Positions 1 through 11,600 of a DNA stretch of 64,000 bases are shown here, one piece after another. Position 1 is the first letter of the stretch; the number at the start of each line of letters is the position of its first letter. The notes under the pieces were generated by a model that was given only the letters and a program-made list of their open reading frames with translations, searched no databases and was not told where the DNA came from. The DNA comes from Gracilaria domingensis (lineage: Eukaryota; Rhodophyta; Florideophyceae; Gracilariales; Gracilariaceae): NCBI GenBank assembly GCA_022539475.1, contig VCMS01000016.1, positions 412,291 through 476,290 on the forward strand, read 5' to 3'. The position numbers were made by a program, and so were the translations under genes.

Positions 1-669
1 TCGGATCACCCTAAGAATTGGGATTTATTCACAGACGCTATTACGTATACCTACAACACACAGATTCACCGCGTCACCGGCCTATCTCCATTTGAACTCG
101 TACTGTCGATGATACTACCTCCGGGTGCTATCGAGTCTCAACCCGGGTTGGGCACGTTCCCTTCACACTGGTTATATCGAGATACCTGGAAGGCTTGGTT
201 AGAAAAGATGATTCCAGTTGCTCGGAAAGCTATGGCTAAATCACAAGCTGCCAACAATTTTAACTGTGAAAAGCGACTTCGTACACCGCTACCATCGGTT
301 CTTAGTCCGGGCGACCTTGTTTTTGTCGGTAAGGAATATTAAAATCCTGAGAAGAAACCAAAAAACAAACTCTCTCCTATTGCTGAGGGACCTTACAAGG
401 TAATTTATACAAGGACAGACACTTTCGTGTTGGATATCCATGGCCTCCATGAACGGCTCTCACGAGATCAAGTCACTGTTGCTCCGAATCCTACCGTGAA
501 AACTCTCACTGTACCTCCGCAGGGTAATTCAAGTCAAACTGAAGCTACCTCGCTGCCACGGCTCGCTACAGTTCGGTACCCAGATCCAGACTTGACTGAC
601 TTGCCGCAGGAATCGGCTATTTACTCATCTACTCTATTCGAGAATCCTGTGGTCCACACGCCCGTGTAA
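1..669 (+). pseudogene. Ty3/Gypsy pol fragment, C-terminal end of integrase
   Basis: Frame 1 is open from the window edge to a TAA at 340-342 and continues in the same frame to 669. The stretch NWDLFTDAITYTYN followed by TGLSPFELVLS near residues 6-36 is typical of the end of the Ty3/Gypsy integrase core. LSPGDLVFV just before the stop and SPIAEGPYKV just after it resemble the small SH3-like C-terminal domain of that integrase. The catalytic D, D and E residues would lie upstream of the window. A TAA inside a folded domain means this copy is dead. It is the only Gypsy-class sequence I recognise here; all other LTR-element coding sequence is Copia-type. The class call is secure, the exact 3' limit is not. 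Confidence 0.8.
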
Positions 670-1147
670 CCACAGCACCTGAGGTTGTCACCGCACCGAT
701 ATCTCAGCCTGAGAAGAGAGAAGAGAAGCATGACGTTGCTGTTTCTTTCTCGATACCGAGCTCTGCACCTCGCGGTGATGAGTTGCCACAGCGTGGAAAT
801 CCTCAGAAACATTTGGTTTCTTCCGTTAGGAATCGTTCGTCGACTACGAAGACTGTGTCTGCAGACCCTGAATTATCGCTTGAGAGGATTACTACACCGA
901 AGTCTACCTCTTTCAGGTCATGCATAATGCTACCGAGCACGCGCTCGTGGGAGACTCAGCACACGTGCAGGGCATGTGCCCACTCGCTTACTACGAGCTT
1001 CAGGAATTGCGACCTGGCATTTTTTCCCACTTGGGCGACGACTACAGTACCTAACAAAGGTCTTTCAACCGCCCATTGTTGAACGGTCTTGTCTGTTTGG
1101 AAACTGCGCCGTACGCAAGGGAAATCGGATAATTTTGGCATTTTTGA
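670..1147 (+). other. Decayed tail of the Gypsy element or unassigned sequence
   Basis: No recognisable domain. A 56-codon open stretch at 884-1051 (starting EDYYTEVYLF, ending at TAA 1052-1054) and short open pieces before it suggest old coding sequence, possibly the region downstream of the Gypsy integrase. I cannot assign it. At about 1148 the sequence becomes the antisense of family A gag. Confidence 0.35.
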
Positions 1148-1962
1148 TGCGTTACAAGTCAGAATCGGTGCCGCCTTTACCTTGCCCATCGTTGAACGCG
1201 GTATGTACACTTGGGTGAGCAGCATCGATCTGATCCTTGTTAGCGCCATCACGTTGCTACTTGAAACAGTTCTTCTGGATGTGACCTTTTATGCCAAAAT
1301 TACTAATTTTTTTAGTAACACACAACCGACTTCAATGACTTCCTACGAACCTGGCACCCCACACGTGCTGCATCACTAACGGAATCCTGCTTGGCACGAT
1401 CCCTCGTGCATTGCTTTTCTTACAACAGACGGCTTTTCACAAACTCCATGGTGAGTTCGCGATCTCCAATCGTGGTGTCAATTGCAACAATGAGTTGCTC
1501 AATACGTTCCAGAAGTCCATGTAGAGTGGCCATGGCAATGTCTTCTTCTTCAACGTTGACGTCCATACTCTTGAGGTCGGAGGCCCAGTGCCAAACAAGA
1601 TTGATGAATTGCAACATCTCCTCGTCCTCGCGCATCTTGACAGAGTAGAAAGCACGTCTGGCTTTGACTCGGTTCTGGAGATTTTTGCGTTGAAACACAT
1701 TGCAGATGGCCTTCCATGCGGCAGCAGCAGTCCCAATGTCATGAATGTGATCTAAGTGCTCGTCGGCAGGCGTAAGTACAATGATTGCTCTGGGCCCCTT
1801 GTCTCGGATTTGCCATTTCGATAGTTCCTCTTCATCGGTGGGTGCAGAAGTGGTGAGATGGTTCTTGAGATCTTTCCGTGCAAGTACGTAATGAATCTTT
1901 TGCTCATGTGTGGAAGTTATCCTCACCCAACTTCTCGATCTTGAGCACACTGATTGAATCAT
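1148..1962 (-). pseudogene. Family A gag, decayed copy
   Basis: Copia-type nucleocapsid/capsid polyprotein start, reading right to left. Compared with the intact copy at 25145, the segments LKDLKNHLTTSAPTDEEEL, ADEHLDHI, KAICNVFQRK, ARRAFYSVKMREDE and DVNVEEEDIAMA are all recognisable between 1420 and 1900. The start ATG is at 1960-1962, but one base is missing right after it, so the first ~20 codons are out of frame. Frame is lost again near 1420, and the zinc-knuckle region (1150-1400) survives only as scraps. Protease and everything beyond is missing because the homology stops at ~1148 against Gypsy-like sequence. Its leader, primer site and 5' LTR follow on the right, so this is the 5' half of an A1 element on the minus strand. 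Confidence 0.85.
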
Positions 1963-3166
1963 TGTTGTGAGACGGAAACAGCGGGGCAAGTCAAATACGG
2001 CGGTGGCAGATAGGCAGCAACAGCAAACAACGACAGCAAACGGCAGCGGAAAAAAACAGCAGCAAATGACAAAAGCAAAAAACAACAACAACAAAAAGAA
2101 CAACAATTAAAATTCGAGAGTCGGGACCACAAACAGGAACTAGATTCTCAACACCTTAGGGGATCAGACAACTGACCCCCGGAGTGTCTCCGGGTAGGAA
2201 ACGACTTCTGCAGTCTACCTTCTCCTGCGTTCCAGGACAAGGCGCGTTGCTCTCTACGAGACGTACAGAGGATGGTTAATCACCAAAGATATGTCTTCTC
2301 CACTTAACCCAATCTGGCCTCTTGCAAGAACTTGCGCGACCCCGAAACTGCAGCTACTATGACAAACCAAAGTACGCTCCTAACGAGCAAAAAATAATGC
2401 CCACACGCGGCCTGATCCTGAAAAGGAGGTCAGACTTCGGTACGTCGCCTCCGCGCTAAACCGAGTTTGCACGGATCAAAAGCTCGTTTCGGTTTTCCTT
2501 CACCATAAATCAAGAACACGACACAAAGTCAGGTCGACAACAACAGAGGTGAGTCACCCAAGTCCAACAGTGCGTCACGGGACCTCGTCCACTTCAGCAC
2601 TCGCGGTACTACCTGTTCTTCCGACCGACACCGTTATCCGCCTCGAAGGACCGGTGCGGGCCCGCTCAAAAGCACGTCCGCTTTGGTTCAAGCCGCCTGA
2701 CTATCTTCCCAGATTGCTTGGATCAACCGCTCGTCGCTGGAACTCAGATGACAAACTCAAACGCTGAGCACACACAGTGCACAGATTTTAACAACTGCTG
2801 AGCACACACGCAGTGCACAGTCTTCAACGACAAACGGTCCTCAACCTCTCGGATCAGAACCCGCAACACTATTCGGGATCCCAATAATAACGACAGAGGG
2901 AGACCAAACGAAACGGATAGCGATCGACAACACGGGCAAAAAAGAGCGCCCAAACACAAGATAAAGAACCAACGTCGAACCACTACCACCACAACGCCCT
3001 CAGAAAGGAATGCAAAACCGAAAGGAGAAGATCAACACCAACCAACAACACGGTCAGCACACCTGACGCAACGACAAGGAGAACGAGAATGGAAAACAGC
3101 GAAGCGGGTAAACCGCGTTGAGGGAGAGCGGCGATAGACGAACGATAACGGCAGGGGTCAGCGAGG
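1963..3166 (-). other. Family A1 5' leader (untranslated)
   Basis: Non-coding stretch between primer site and gag. In element order it holds a GC-rich start, a twofold ~34-bp repeat near 2766-2832, a ~400-bp conserved part, the structured module (2120-2342, antisense), and a TTG-rich simple repeat (2010-2104) just before gag. The same order occurs in the leaders at 32531-33755, 46933-48162 and 50518-51702. Confidence 0.8.
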
Positions 3167-3180
3167 CTGGGCCCATAACC
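3167..3180 (-). promoter_or_regulatory. Primer binding site (half-tRNA iMet type)
   Basis: On the minus strand this reads GGTTATGGGCCCAG immediately 3' of the LTR. It is complementary to the anticodon arm of eukaryotic initiator tRNA-Met, not to its 3' end, as in Drosophila copia. Confidence 0.9.
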
Positions 3181-3962
3181 TGATGGAGTTTATAGCTGGA
3201 AGGTTGAGAGAAAGGATGGGGGAGATGAAAAGGAGTTCGCCAGCTCTGGCTCAGAATTTAATTCGCGGTGCTTCAGTCACCGCTTACATAGAACTACTTT
3301 GCGCAACCATCGCACAACTCTAACTCCCAGCAATACCTAAACTACTAGCCAGAGAAACTCAGTACTACCAATTATCTTCTAACATAACATGGTAACACTG
3401 CCACACTATCATGGCAGCTTACAACAACAAGCACAACAACGCACAACAGTGCATAACAGTCCACAAAAACTTACATCCCTACACATAACCATGACCATGG
3501 ACAGATTCACCTAGTGCCAACACACTGTAATCCTTACACGACACCGTAACAGTTACGTACAAGCTGACCAACTAATGCCTTACCACAAACGCACTCTAAA
3601 TCCTACGCCACCAACGACACCGCACTGTAATCCTCTTCACACCGCATCAACTCTTCACTATAGTGCCCAAGTTACACCAAGCTGTCCTCTACGTCCGCGT
3701 ACATACGTGTGTACCCGGTGCATCATGTACAGTATGCCCAATGTACTAGCTACACATGTGTACATCGGAAAGAACCCATTAGCTCCACAACAATTGTACC
3801 AACCACGATGCAAATGACCATTTGCAGTAGCCAATCAGAAGCACTTTTCATGTTGGGTTTGCGCAGGGGCGCATATGCGCTTTTCCAACGGCACCCTTCA
3901 AAACAGCCGATGCTCCCCAGCACTTGTGGTTTTCAGTGACAGCACAGGGTCAACATACAACA
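3181..3962 (-). repeat. LTR A1, 5' LTR of the left-most A element
   Basis: 782 bp, TG...CA ends on the minus strand, followed by the primer site. Carries GCGCATATGCGC near 3870, an inverted CCAAT box (GCCAATCAG on the plus strand near 3830) and a TATA box reduced to TACATA. Its outer end abuts the LINE fragment at 3963, so this A element lies against or inside the LINE. Confidence 0.9.
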
Positions 3963-5734
3963 ATAGTGCCGAAGGCGTTCTGTTGCAAGCACTGCCAGTC
4001 GCACTTCGGTTGACTCCAAGCGACACAGTGCGCGCATCATCGGAACTCGATATGTTTCGAATCGAGATGCCAATTTTCCGAGGATTGGTTTGAAGAAAGT
4101 TGCTTTTAGCTTTCAATGGGAACTTCCAACTGTGACGTAAGCGCTACAAGATGGAGCGGATATTCGTAATTTGACATAACGAATACGCGGTACAGTCTCA
4201 CACAGCTTTGTGTATCAAGTCCATTTCAGTCTGGCCATGCTCCGGCGAGGCTTTCAAGTCGACGTTGTGCAGACAGTACGCGTTCTACATGCTTCTCGGG
4301 TGTAGCTCCGGTGGTGTTTAAAGACACTCCAAGATACACCGCACTACTCACAAGACTCAGAACATCACCGGAGTGAATGGAGTGGAGTTATTTTTGTTTC
4401 CTGGTAGTTGAAATACCACGGACTTACCATTCGCAGTATTCCACGGCATGTACATCTCATTCCGAAAACTTCTACATACGTCCAAAAGTTGTTGTAGACC
4501 TTCATCGGTCTTTGCCATGAGTATCACATCGTCTTCAAACGCGCTTGCACCACGATCCGACACATGATATGGTACCTTCTGCACTCGATGCAGTAGCGAA
4601 TCTATGTACATGTTGAACAATGTACAGCTGAACGGGTCACCTTGTGGCACCCCAAGAGTCATTCTAACATCAACTTTGTTCCAATTTGCAGTAATCTGAG
4701 CGTCGACTGGCTGCAGCAATAGAGTTGTCATCGCCGCATGTTCCGGTTGAAGCCTAGATGCGCATAATTGTGACAACAGTTTTCCGTCAACTTTGTCGTA
4801 CGCCTTCGTCAAATCCAAAACAGCCATACGAGAATGGCCGATTGTGATGATGTTGTTCACCTGCACAATCGATTGTTCCGTTCCATTGTACTAAGAGAAC
4901 TCATATTGAAATTCATGAAACTCGACACGGTTGAGCACAATCGAGTTGATTGTAGCTGTGATCACCTTGCGCAGATGCGACAGGATGTATATTGGACGGT
5001 AGTTGGATGGCACCGAGATGTCATTTTTCTTGTATATGGGAGAGATACGCGTTTGTCGTAACGGTGTAGGTACCTAAACAAGTCTTCCACATGCGCGCCA
5101 CAGCTTCATAAGTGCCGCCGCGCACAAGCCGGGACTCACCTGCAACATTTTAGACGCCGCGTTATCTCTTCCAACCGATCTGTTCTTCCTCGCATTATTG
5201 ATGGAAGTTGTCAATTCACTCTCGAATGAGTCCGGACCATCGAATTTGGCCGCTTGCGCGCCGCATTGAGGTGGCTGATACTCAGCAACGAAGGCTGCGT
5301 CCTGCGAGTCTAACGGATTTCCGCGTTCCAACGCACGTGCACTATGCTGCGGTCGTAACTTCCTCACCGAGTCGATTCGATTCACGGTTTCCGATGCTGT
5401 TTAATCTTCGGTGGTGTCTAGAAACTCTTCCAACAACTGTCTCTTCTTCGTTCGACAACGCCGTTTTATGAATCGGTCGAGCACTTTGTACTCATTCCAG
5501 ATCGGAATGTTGCCACTCCGTTTCCATCGTCTGTAATATCTTGATAGCATGCGGCTCAAATGGTCCAAATTGAAGTCCCAGAAGAACCGATATCGATCAG
5601 GACGCATAGATGATGAATTTATCCACGGGGTTCTGTGAGTGTCCACAAGTTGCAGACACGCGTCTTCTGGGTCGCTTTCAGTGCTTATGTTGTCAAAACA
5701 GGAAACCACATCCGGTTGGGTTGACGCGTAATGC
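3963..5734 (-). pseudogene. LINE (non-LTR) reverse transcriptase fragment
   Basis: Reading right to left, one frame runs from the pre-RT linker (GNIPIWNEYKVLDRF near 5475) through ARKNRSVGRDNAASKML, the finger region (ISPIYKK), LDLTKAYDKVD (RT motif A) and GVPQGDPFSCTLFN (motif B) to AFEDDVILMA (motif C). It is broken by TAGs at 5074-5076 and 4891-4893 and shifts frame near 4370. The thumb and C-terminal part (YLGVSLNTTGATPEKHVERV, AQRRLESLAG) then continues in other frames to 3963. Motif C has FEDD where LINEs normally have (F/Y)ADD. No endonuclease domain is present: the 5' end joins family A pol at 5735. The 3' end is cut by an A LTR, so no tail or target duplication can be seen. Clade is not assigned. 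Confidence 0.85.
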
Positions 5735-7993
5735 ATGCTCGGACTCGCAATCAGCAAGTCGTCAACATAAAGAGCAATGATAACCAAGAAACCCAGTATG
5801 ATCCCGGTGTAGACACACTCGTCTGCGTCATTCCGCTTGAGGTGCATTTCACCAACAAGGAAGGCGTATATCTTGGTGTGCCACTGTCTTGGTGCTTGTC
5901 TAAGCCCATAGATTGCTTTCTTCAGTCGGAACACCAAGTCCTCCTTTCCCTGCTGTGTGAAATCCATTGGCTGCTCCATGTACACTGTCTCGTCAAGGTC
6001 ACCGTTCAGAAAGACAGTCTTCACGTCCATCTGGTGCAAGTGAAAGTCTCGTACGGCAGTCACAGACAAGATCATTCTGATGGATGTGAACTTCACCACA
6101 GGTGCATAAGTCTCTGAGAAGTCCATACCCTCGACCTGCAGGAAGCCTCTTGCAACCACACGAGCCTTGTAACGCACTGTCGGTTCACCAGATGGCGAAG
6201 CCTCATACTTCTGCACATACACCCACTTGGACGAAATCACATTGCTGTCTGCTGCCCTTGGCACTAGATCCCACGTTTCGTGCTTCATCACCGACTGATA
6301 CTCACTTTTCATCGCCTTCTTCCAAGCTTCGGAATCAGGACGTGACACTGCGTCACCGTACGAGGAAGAAGTATCATCACTGGCTGTAAGAAAAACACTG
6401 GCACCACGCTACCATGAGGATGCCGTCTTTCTCTGACGTGTGAATCTAAGAAGGGGCTGCTGCCTCTCTGTCACTCCCGGCTCATCATGGGCGTTTGGTT
6501 TGGTGTCTTCATTCGTACTGGCATTCGTGGTACTGTCGTGAGAAGCTGGTGCAGATGGGTCATCTTCAGAATCATCGGTGGATGTGTCAGAGGTTGAGGC
6601 TTCCGCAGCTCCCGACTTTTCGACCAAGTCGATATCCGCATAGTCCTCGTGTTCAGAGTGCTCGTCACTTTCAGTTCCAGAGCACTCGTCAAACCTCACA
6701 TCTCGTGACACAATCACCTTCTTCTTCTGGCTGTCCCACAACTTGTATCCGTGGGAGCCCGAAGTGTACCCAATGAAGATGGCTTCCACTGCACGCTCTT
6801 CTAGCCTTTTCAACTTGTGATCAACCATCTTGTACCAGCAACGGCTACCAAACACACGCAAATTGCTCAGATCAGGCTTCTGTCCATGCCACAGCTCAAA
6901 CGGAGTCACGTCACTCGGAAGCGCTTTGCAGGTCACTCTGTTGCGCACATACACAGAAACATTCAGAGCCTCAGCCCAAAAGCTTTTTGGCACATTCTTG
7001 TGATGCAACATCAACCTGACCAAGTCCATGAGTGTGCGATTGAACCTCTCGGCAAGCCCGTTTTGCTGTGGATTGTAAGGCACAGTTCGCTGATGCTCAA
7101 TACCGTACTGCTCCAGTTTCTCGGAGAACCGATTGGACAGGTACTCACCACCGTTGTCTGTGCGCAACGCACGCAGCAAACTTTTGCGAGCGGTAATGGT
7201 TAGCACCTTCCCGCCCATCTGGTTATCCACAAACCTGAGCCACTTGATGAACATCCGGAACACCTCATCCTTCGTCTTGAGCATGTACAGAAAGCAGTAA
7301 CGGCTGTGGTCATCGATGAATGTGACAAAGTAGTGCGAGCCTCCCAAGGACTTCACGTTCACTGGACCCGAAATATCAGAGTGTACCAGGTCCAGTACGT
7401 GTTCAGCTCGTTCCCCCCCTTGCTTCGGAGTAGGAGCATGGGTTGCTTTGCCCACTACACATGAGCCACACACATCCAGCTTCTGAGCCACATCCACATT
7501 CAGACCTGACACAACGCCATTTCGAGCCATCTGCTTGATGCCTTCCACATTCACATGAGCCATTCGAGCATGCCAAAGAGACAAGTCTGACACAAGCGCA
7601 CTGTCCGTGTCCGTGAACTGATCTGCAGCAGTGCAAAGGTAGTACAGGTCTTTGACGCGTCGCCCGACCGCAACCACTTTTGACCCCTTGTACACACATA
7701 CCTTTTCTTTGTCAAACACTACCGTGCAGCCCAGATCACATATCTGTGACACAGACAACAAGTGGTACCGTAAGTTGGGCATGTGTACCACCTGCTTTAG
7801 CTTGCACTTACGCTTGGACCCTTCAACTGTCAGATCGAGCTCCACACTTCCGTGACCAATAGACTGCAACTTGGAATCATTGCCGATACTCACACCCGAC
7901 GACACCTTTGTCTCGTACATTTGGAACATTGAGTCATCATAAGTCATGTGCGCAGTAGCTCCAGAGTCAACAATCCAGTCACTGTTAGTGGCC
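5735..7993 (-). pseudogene. Family A pol (protease to RT), truncated copy
   Basis: One minus-strand frame from the protease DSGATAHM (near 7965) through the GAG-pre-integrase domain (LWHARMAHV, VCGSCVVGKA), integrase (DLVHSDISGP, LRTDNGGEY, NGLAERFNRT) and RT (QMDVKT, YVDDLLIASPSM). The only internal stop is TAG at 6409-6411, where the intact copy has the second Trp of SSWWRG. The RT is cut right after YVDDLLIASPSM, where LINE sequence continues in the same frame. On the right, homology ends at ~7993 and is followed directly by the same family in the opposite orientation. Gag, RNase H and both LTRs are missing. Confidence 0.9.
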
Positions 7994-10228
7994 TTGAGGT
8001 CGATGTTGCATCACAAGAATGTGCGAAAGAGCTTTTGGGCTGAGGCTCTGAATGTTTCTGTGTATGTGCGCAACAGAGTGACCTGCAAAGCGCTTCCGAG
8101 TGACGTGACTCCGTTCGAGCTGTGGCCTGGACAGAAGCCTGATCTGAGCAATCTGCGTGTGTTTGGTAGCCGTCGCTGGTATAAGGTGGTTGATCACAAG
8201 TTAAAGAAGCTGGAAGAGCGTGAAGTGGAAGCGAACTTCATTGGGTACACTTCAGGCTCCCACGGATACAAGTTGTGGGACAGCCAGAAAAAGAAGGTGA
8301 TTGTGTCACGAGATGTGAGGTTTGACGAGCCCTCTGGAACTGAAAGTGACGAGCACTCTGAACACGAGGACTATGCGGAAATCGACTTGGTCGACAAGTC
8401 GGGAGCTGCTCAAGTCTCAACCTCTGACACATCCACCGATGATTCTGAAGATGACCCTTCTGCACCAGCTTCTCAAAAGAGTACTACGAATGCCAGTACG
8501 AATTAAGACAGCACACCAGACACACATTATGAGCCGGGAGTGACAGAGACGCAGCCCCTTCGTAGATCCACACGTCAGAGACAGACGACATCCTCATGGT
8601 GGCGTGGTGCCAGTGCTTTGCTTGCAGCCAGTGATGATACTCCTTCGTCTTACGGTGACGCAGTGTCACGTCCTGATTCCGAAGCTTGGAAGAAGGCGAT
8701 GAAAAGTGAGTATCAATCGTTGATGGAGCACGACACGTAGGATCTAGAGCCGAGGCCAGCAGACAGCAACGTGATTTCGTCCAAGTGGGTGTATGTGCAG
8801 AAGTATGAGGCTTCGTCATCTGGTGAACCGACAGTGCGTTACAAAGCTCGTGTGGTTGTAAGAGGCTTCCTGCAGATCGAGGGTGTGGACTTCTCAGAGA
8901 CTTATGCACCTGTGGTGAAGTTTACATCCATCAGAATGATCTTGTCAGTGACTGCCGTACGAGACTTTCACTTGCACCAGATGGACGTGAAGACTGCCTT
9001 TCTAAACGGTGACCTTGACGAGACAGTGTACATGGAGCAGCCAATGGGGTTCACACAGCAGGGAAAGGAGTACTTGGTGTGCCGACTGAAGAAAGCGATC
9101 TATGGGCTTAGACAAGCACCAAGACAGTGGCACATCAAGATATACGCCTTCCTTGTTGGTGAAATGCATCTCAAGCGGAATGACGCAGACGAGTGTGTTT
9201 ACACCGGGATCATACTGGGTTTCTTGGTTATCATTGCTCTGTATGTAGACGACTTGCTGATTGCGAGTCCGAGCATGAAAACCGTGGAACGTGTGAAAGC
9301 AGAGCTGTCAAGTCGTTTCCGCATGAAGGACCTCAAAGAAGCTCGCATTTTTCTTGGATTTGAAATCCAACGAGACAGAACCAAGTGAGAGCTGTACTTG
9401 ACTCAGTCAGCGTACACTAACAAGGTCCTGGATCGATTTGGCATGCAGCTGTCGAAACCCGTTGACACTCCTATGGAGTGCGGTGTGGACTTTTCTGTTG
9501 ACGAGGAAGTGCTCACGCATGTACCGTATCGTCAGGCAATTGGCTGCCTCATGTATCTCTCTGTGGGAACTCGTCCGGACATCTCATATGCTGTGGCTAA
9601 GCTGGCCACGTATGTTGAGAAGCCGGGAAACACTCACTGGAAGGCGGCCAAGCGTGTTCTTCGCTACCTCAATGTCACTACCACGTTCGGGTTGACGTAT
9701 GGCTCCAGCACCGATTTGCAATTCCACGGCCATGTGAACTCTGACTGGGCTGGCGATGTTGCCAACCGCAAGTCCACTAGCGGATACTTGTTCATGATGT
9801 GCGGTGGTGCTGTGTCGTGGTCGTCTCGTCAACAGGAGGTAGTTGCTCTGTCCAGTGCAGAAGCTGAGTACGTGAGCTTGTGCTCTGGCACCAAGGAGGC
9901 GATCTGGCTTAGGCGACTTTGGAACGGCATTGGCAGTGTGATTGGCATCGAAGCAGACAAGTCTGTGAAGCTGCTGGTTGAACCAACTCCCATGTATGTT
10001 GACAACCAGGGCAGCATTGACCTTGCTCGAAATGGAGTGGTAAACAGGAGAACCAAACACATTGAGATTCGGTTCCACTTCACTCGAGAAGCTCTGCAGG
10101 CCAAGTCGATTGTACTGTACTACTGCCCGACGGATTCCATGGTTGCCGACATGCTGAATAAGCCGCTTTCGCGAGTGAAGCACGAGAGGTTCCGCGAAGC
10201 GGGTGGTGTGATCCACATAAAAGTTTGA
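7994..10228 (+). pseudogene. Family A pol (integrase C-terminus, RT, RNase H)
   Basis: Plus-strand Copia polyprotein starting inside integrase (MLHHKNVRKSFWAEALN), then the GYTSGSHGYKLWD segment, an acidic linker rich in D, E and S (~8330-8500), RT (RYKARVVVRGF, QMDVKTAFLNGDLDE, YVDDLLIA) and RNase H (SDWAGD, SSAEAEYVSL). Everything is in one frame with three stops: TAA 8504-8506, TAG 8738-8740 (a Trp codon in the intact copy) and TGA 9386-9388 (CGA to TGA). The frame ends at TGA 10226-10228, followed by a purine-rich tract and a 3' LTR. The element has no 5' part: at 7993/7994 it is fused head-to-head to an opposite copy. Confidence 0.9.
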
Positions 10229-10234
10229 AGTCAG

Positions 10235-10248
10235 TGACAGATGGGGGG
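10235..10248 (+). promoter_or_regulatory. Polypurine tract (plus-strand primer)
   Basis: G-rich run GATGGGGGG directly before the TG of the LTR, 20 bases after the pol stop. The same place in the other A copies is also a run of G. Confidence 0.75.
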
Positions 10249-11026
10249 TGTTGGATGTTGGCCCTGTGCTGACACTGAAAACCAAAAGTGCTGGGGAGCA
10301 TGGGCTGTTTTGGAGGGTACCGTTGGAAAAGCGCATATGCGCCTTTGCGCAAAGTGAACGTGAAACGGGCTTCTGATTGGCTACTGCAAATGGTCATATG
10401 CATTGTGGTTCGTACAAGTGTTGTGGCACTAATGGGTTGTTTCCGGGGTACACGTGTGTAGCTAGTACACTTGGCATACTGTACATGATGCACAGGGTAC
10501 ACACGTATGTACGTGGACATGTAGGACAGCTTGGTGTATCTTGGGCACTATGGTGAAGAGCTGATGCGGTGTCAAGAGGATTACAGTGTGGTGTTGTTGG
10601 TGACGTAGGACTTGGAGTGAGTTTGTGGTGAAGTGTTGTTGGTGAGCTTGTACGTAACTGTTATGGTGTCATGTAGGGATTACAGTGTGTTGGCACTATG
10701 TGAATCTGTGCATGGTCATGGTTATGTGTGGGCACGTAACTTGTTGTGCACTGTTGTGCACTGTTGTGCTTTGTTGTTGTGAGCTGCCATGATAGTGTGG
10801 GAGTGTTACCATGTTATGTTAGGAGATGATTGGTAGTATTGAGTGTCTCTAGCTAGTGGTTTAGGTATTGCTTGGAGTTGGAGGTTTGCGATGGTTGCGC
10901 AAAGTAGTTCTAGATAAGCGGTGACTCGAGCACCTCCAAGTAAATTCCGAGCCAGAGCTGGCGAACTTCCCTTCATTCCCCCCATCCTTTCTCTCAACCT
11001 TCCCTTTCCAGCTATAACCTCCATCA
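10249..11026 (+). repeat. LTR A1, 3' LTR
   Basis: 778 bp, TGTTGGATG...CTCCATCA. The palindrome GCGCATATGCGC is at 10331-10342 and the box GATTGGCTACTGCAAATG follows at 10375-10392. The TATA box is changed to TAGATAA near 10910. The right flank (11027, TGAGG) is the leader of a B element on the other strand, so the A element was inserted into that leader. Confidence 0.93.
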
Positions 11027-11585
11027 TGAGGAACTCAAATGCTTGAGTTGCACAAGAAGGTAAAGGCTGTAGTGGAGTATTCTCAACACTCAACAGCGAG
11101 GGCGCCAGCGGAGACCGTGTAACCAAGTCTACAACGCTCGTCGGGACGCGTCCCGTACCGATCACAGGCGGAGTTCGGGTACTCGACGCCTGGAGTATAC
11201 TCACGGGTGAGACAGAACTCAAACCCGGAAACAAGAAACAAGAAGAAGATGCAGCGAGTAAAGAGTAATCCGTCTCCTGCGACCCTAGGGGTCCGAACCT
11301 CTGGTCCCTGGTTACTCTCTCCAGGTGAGATGCGAATTCTTCTTGACCTACCCTGCTCTGCGCACTTCAGAGCGAGGGGCTTTACAATCCCTACGAGACG
11401 TCCCAGGGAGGGTAATGACAAACGCGATATGCCTATCCCAAGTTAGCCCCTGCTAGTCGCTTGCGGGAAATCAGCGTGGTCCTTCTGCTCGCTCGCTCGC
11501 AACGCGTACCTGTCGCAGAAAACAAACTTCTTAGAATACAAAAGAGATATTAGTAGAAGAGCGTGACGTCTGCGATGAGTCGACG
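11027..11585 (-). other. Family B' 5' leader (partial)
   Basis: Antisense copy of the B leader also seen at 43003-43550 and 48955-49613. Contains a GCGA-type simple repeat near 11489-11503 and a variant of the structured module at ~11277-11470, in which the last hairpin has diverged. Cut on the left by the A1 LTR. No coding sequence. Confidence 0.8.
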
Positions 11586-11600
11586 CTCTGGGCCCATAAC
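11586..11600 (-). promoter_or_regulatory. Primer binding site
   Basis: Minus strand GTTATGGGCCCAGAG directly after the B' LTR; same half-tRNA iMet match as in A and C. Confidence 0.88.

Noticed and set aside
1420-2106. 228-codon frame starting MLFFLLLLFFAFVICCC as a membrane protein
   Set aside because: The hydrophobic start is translated simple repeat and the rest is frameshifted family A gag.
3167-3180. tRNA-like string GGGCCCATAACC suggesting a tRNA gene
   Set aside because: Only the anticodon-arm complement is present; no acceptor, D or T arm surrounds it. It is the primer binding site.
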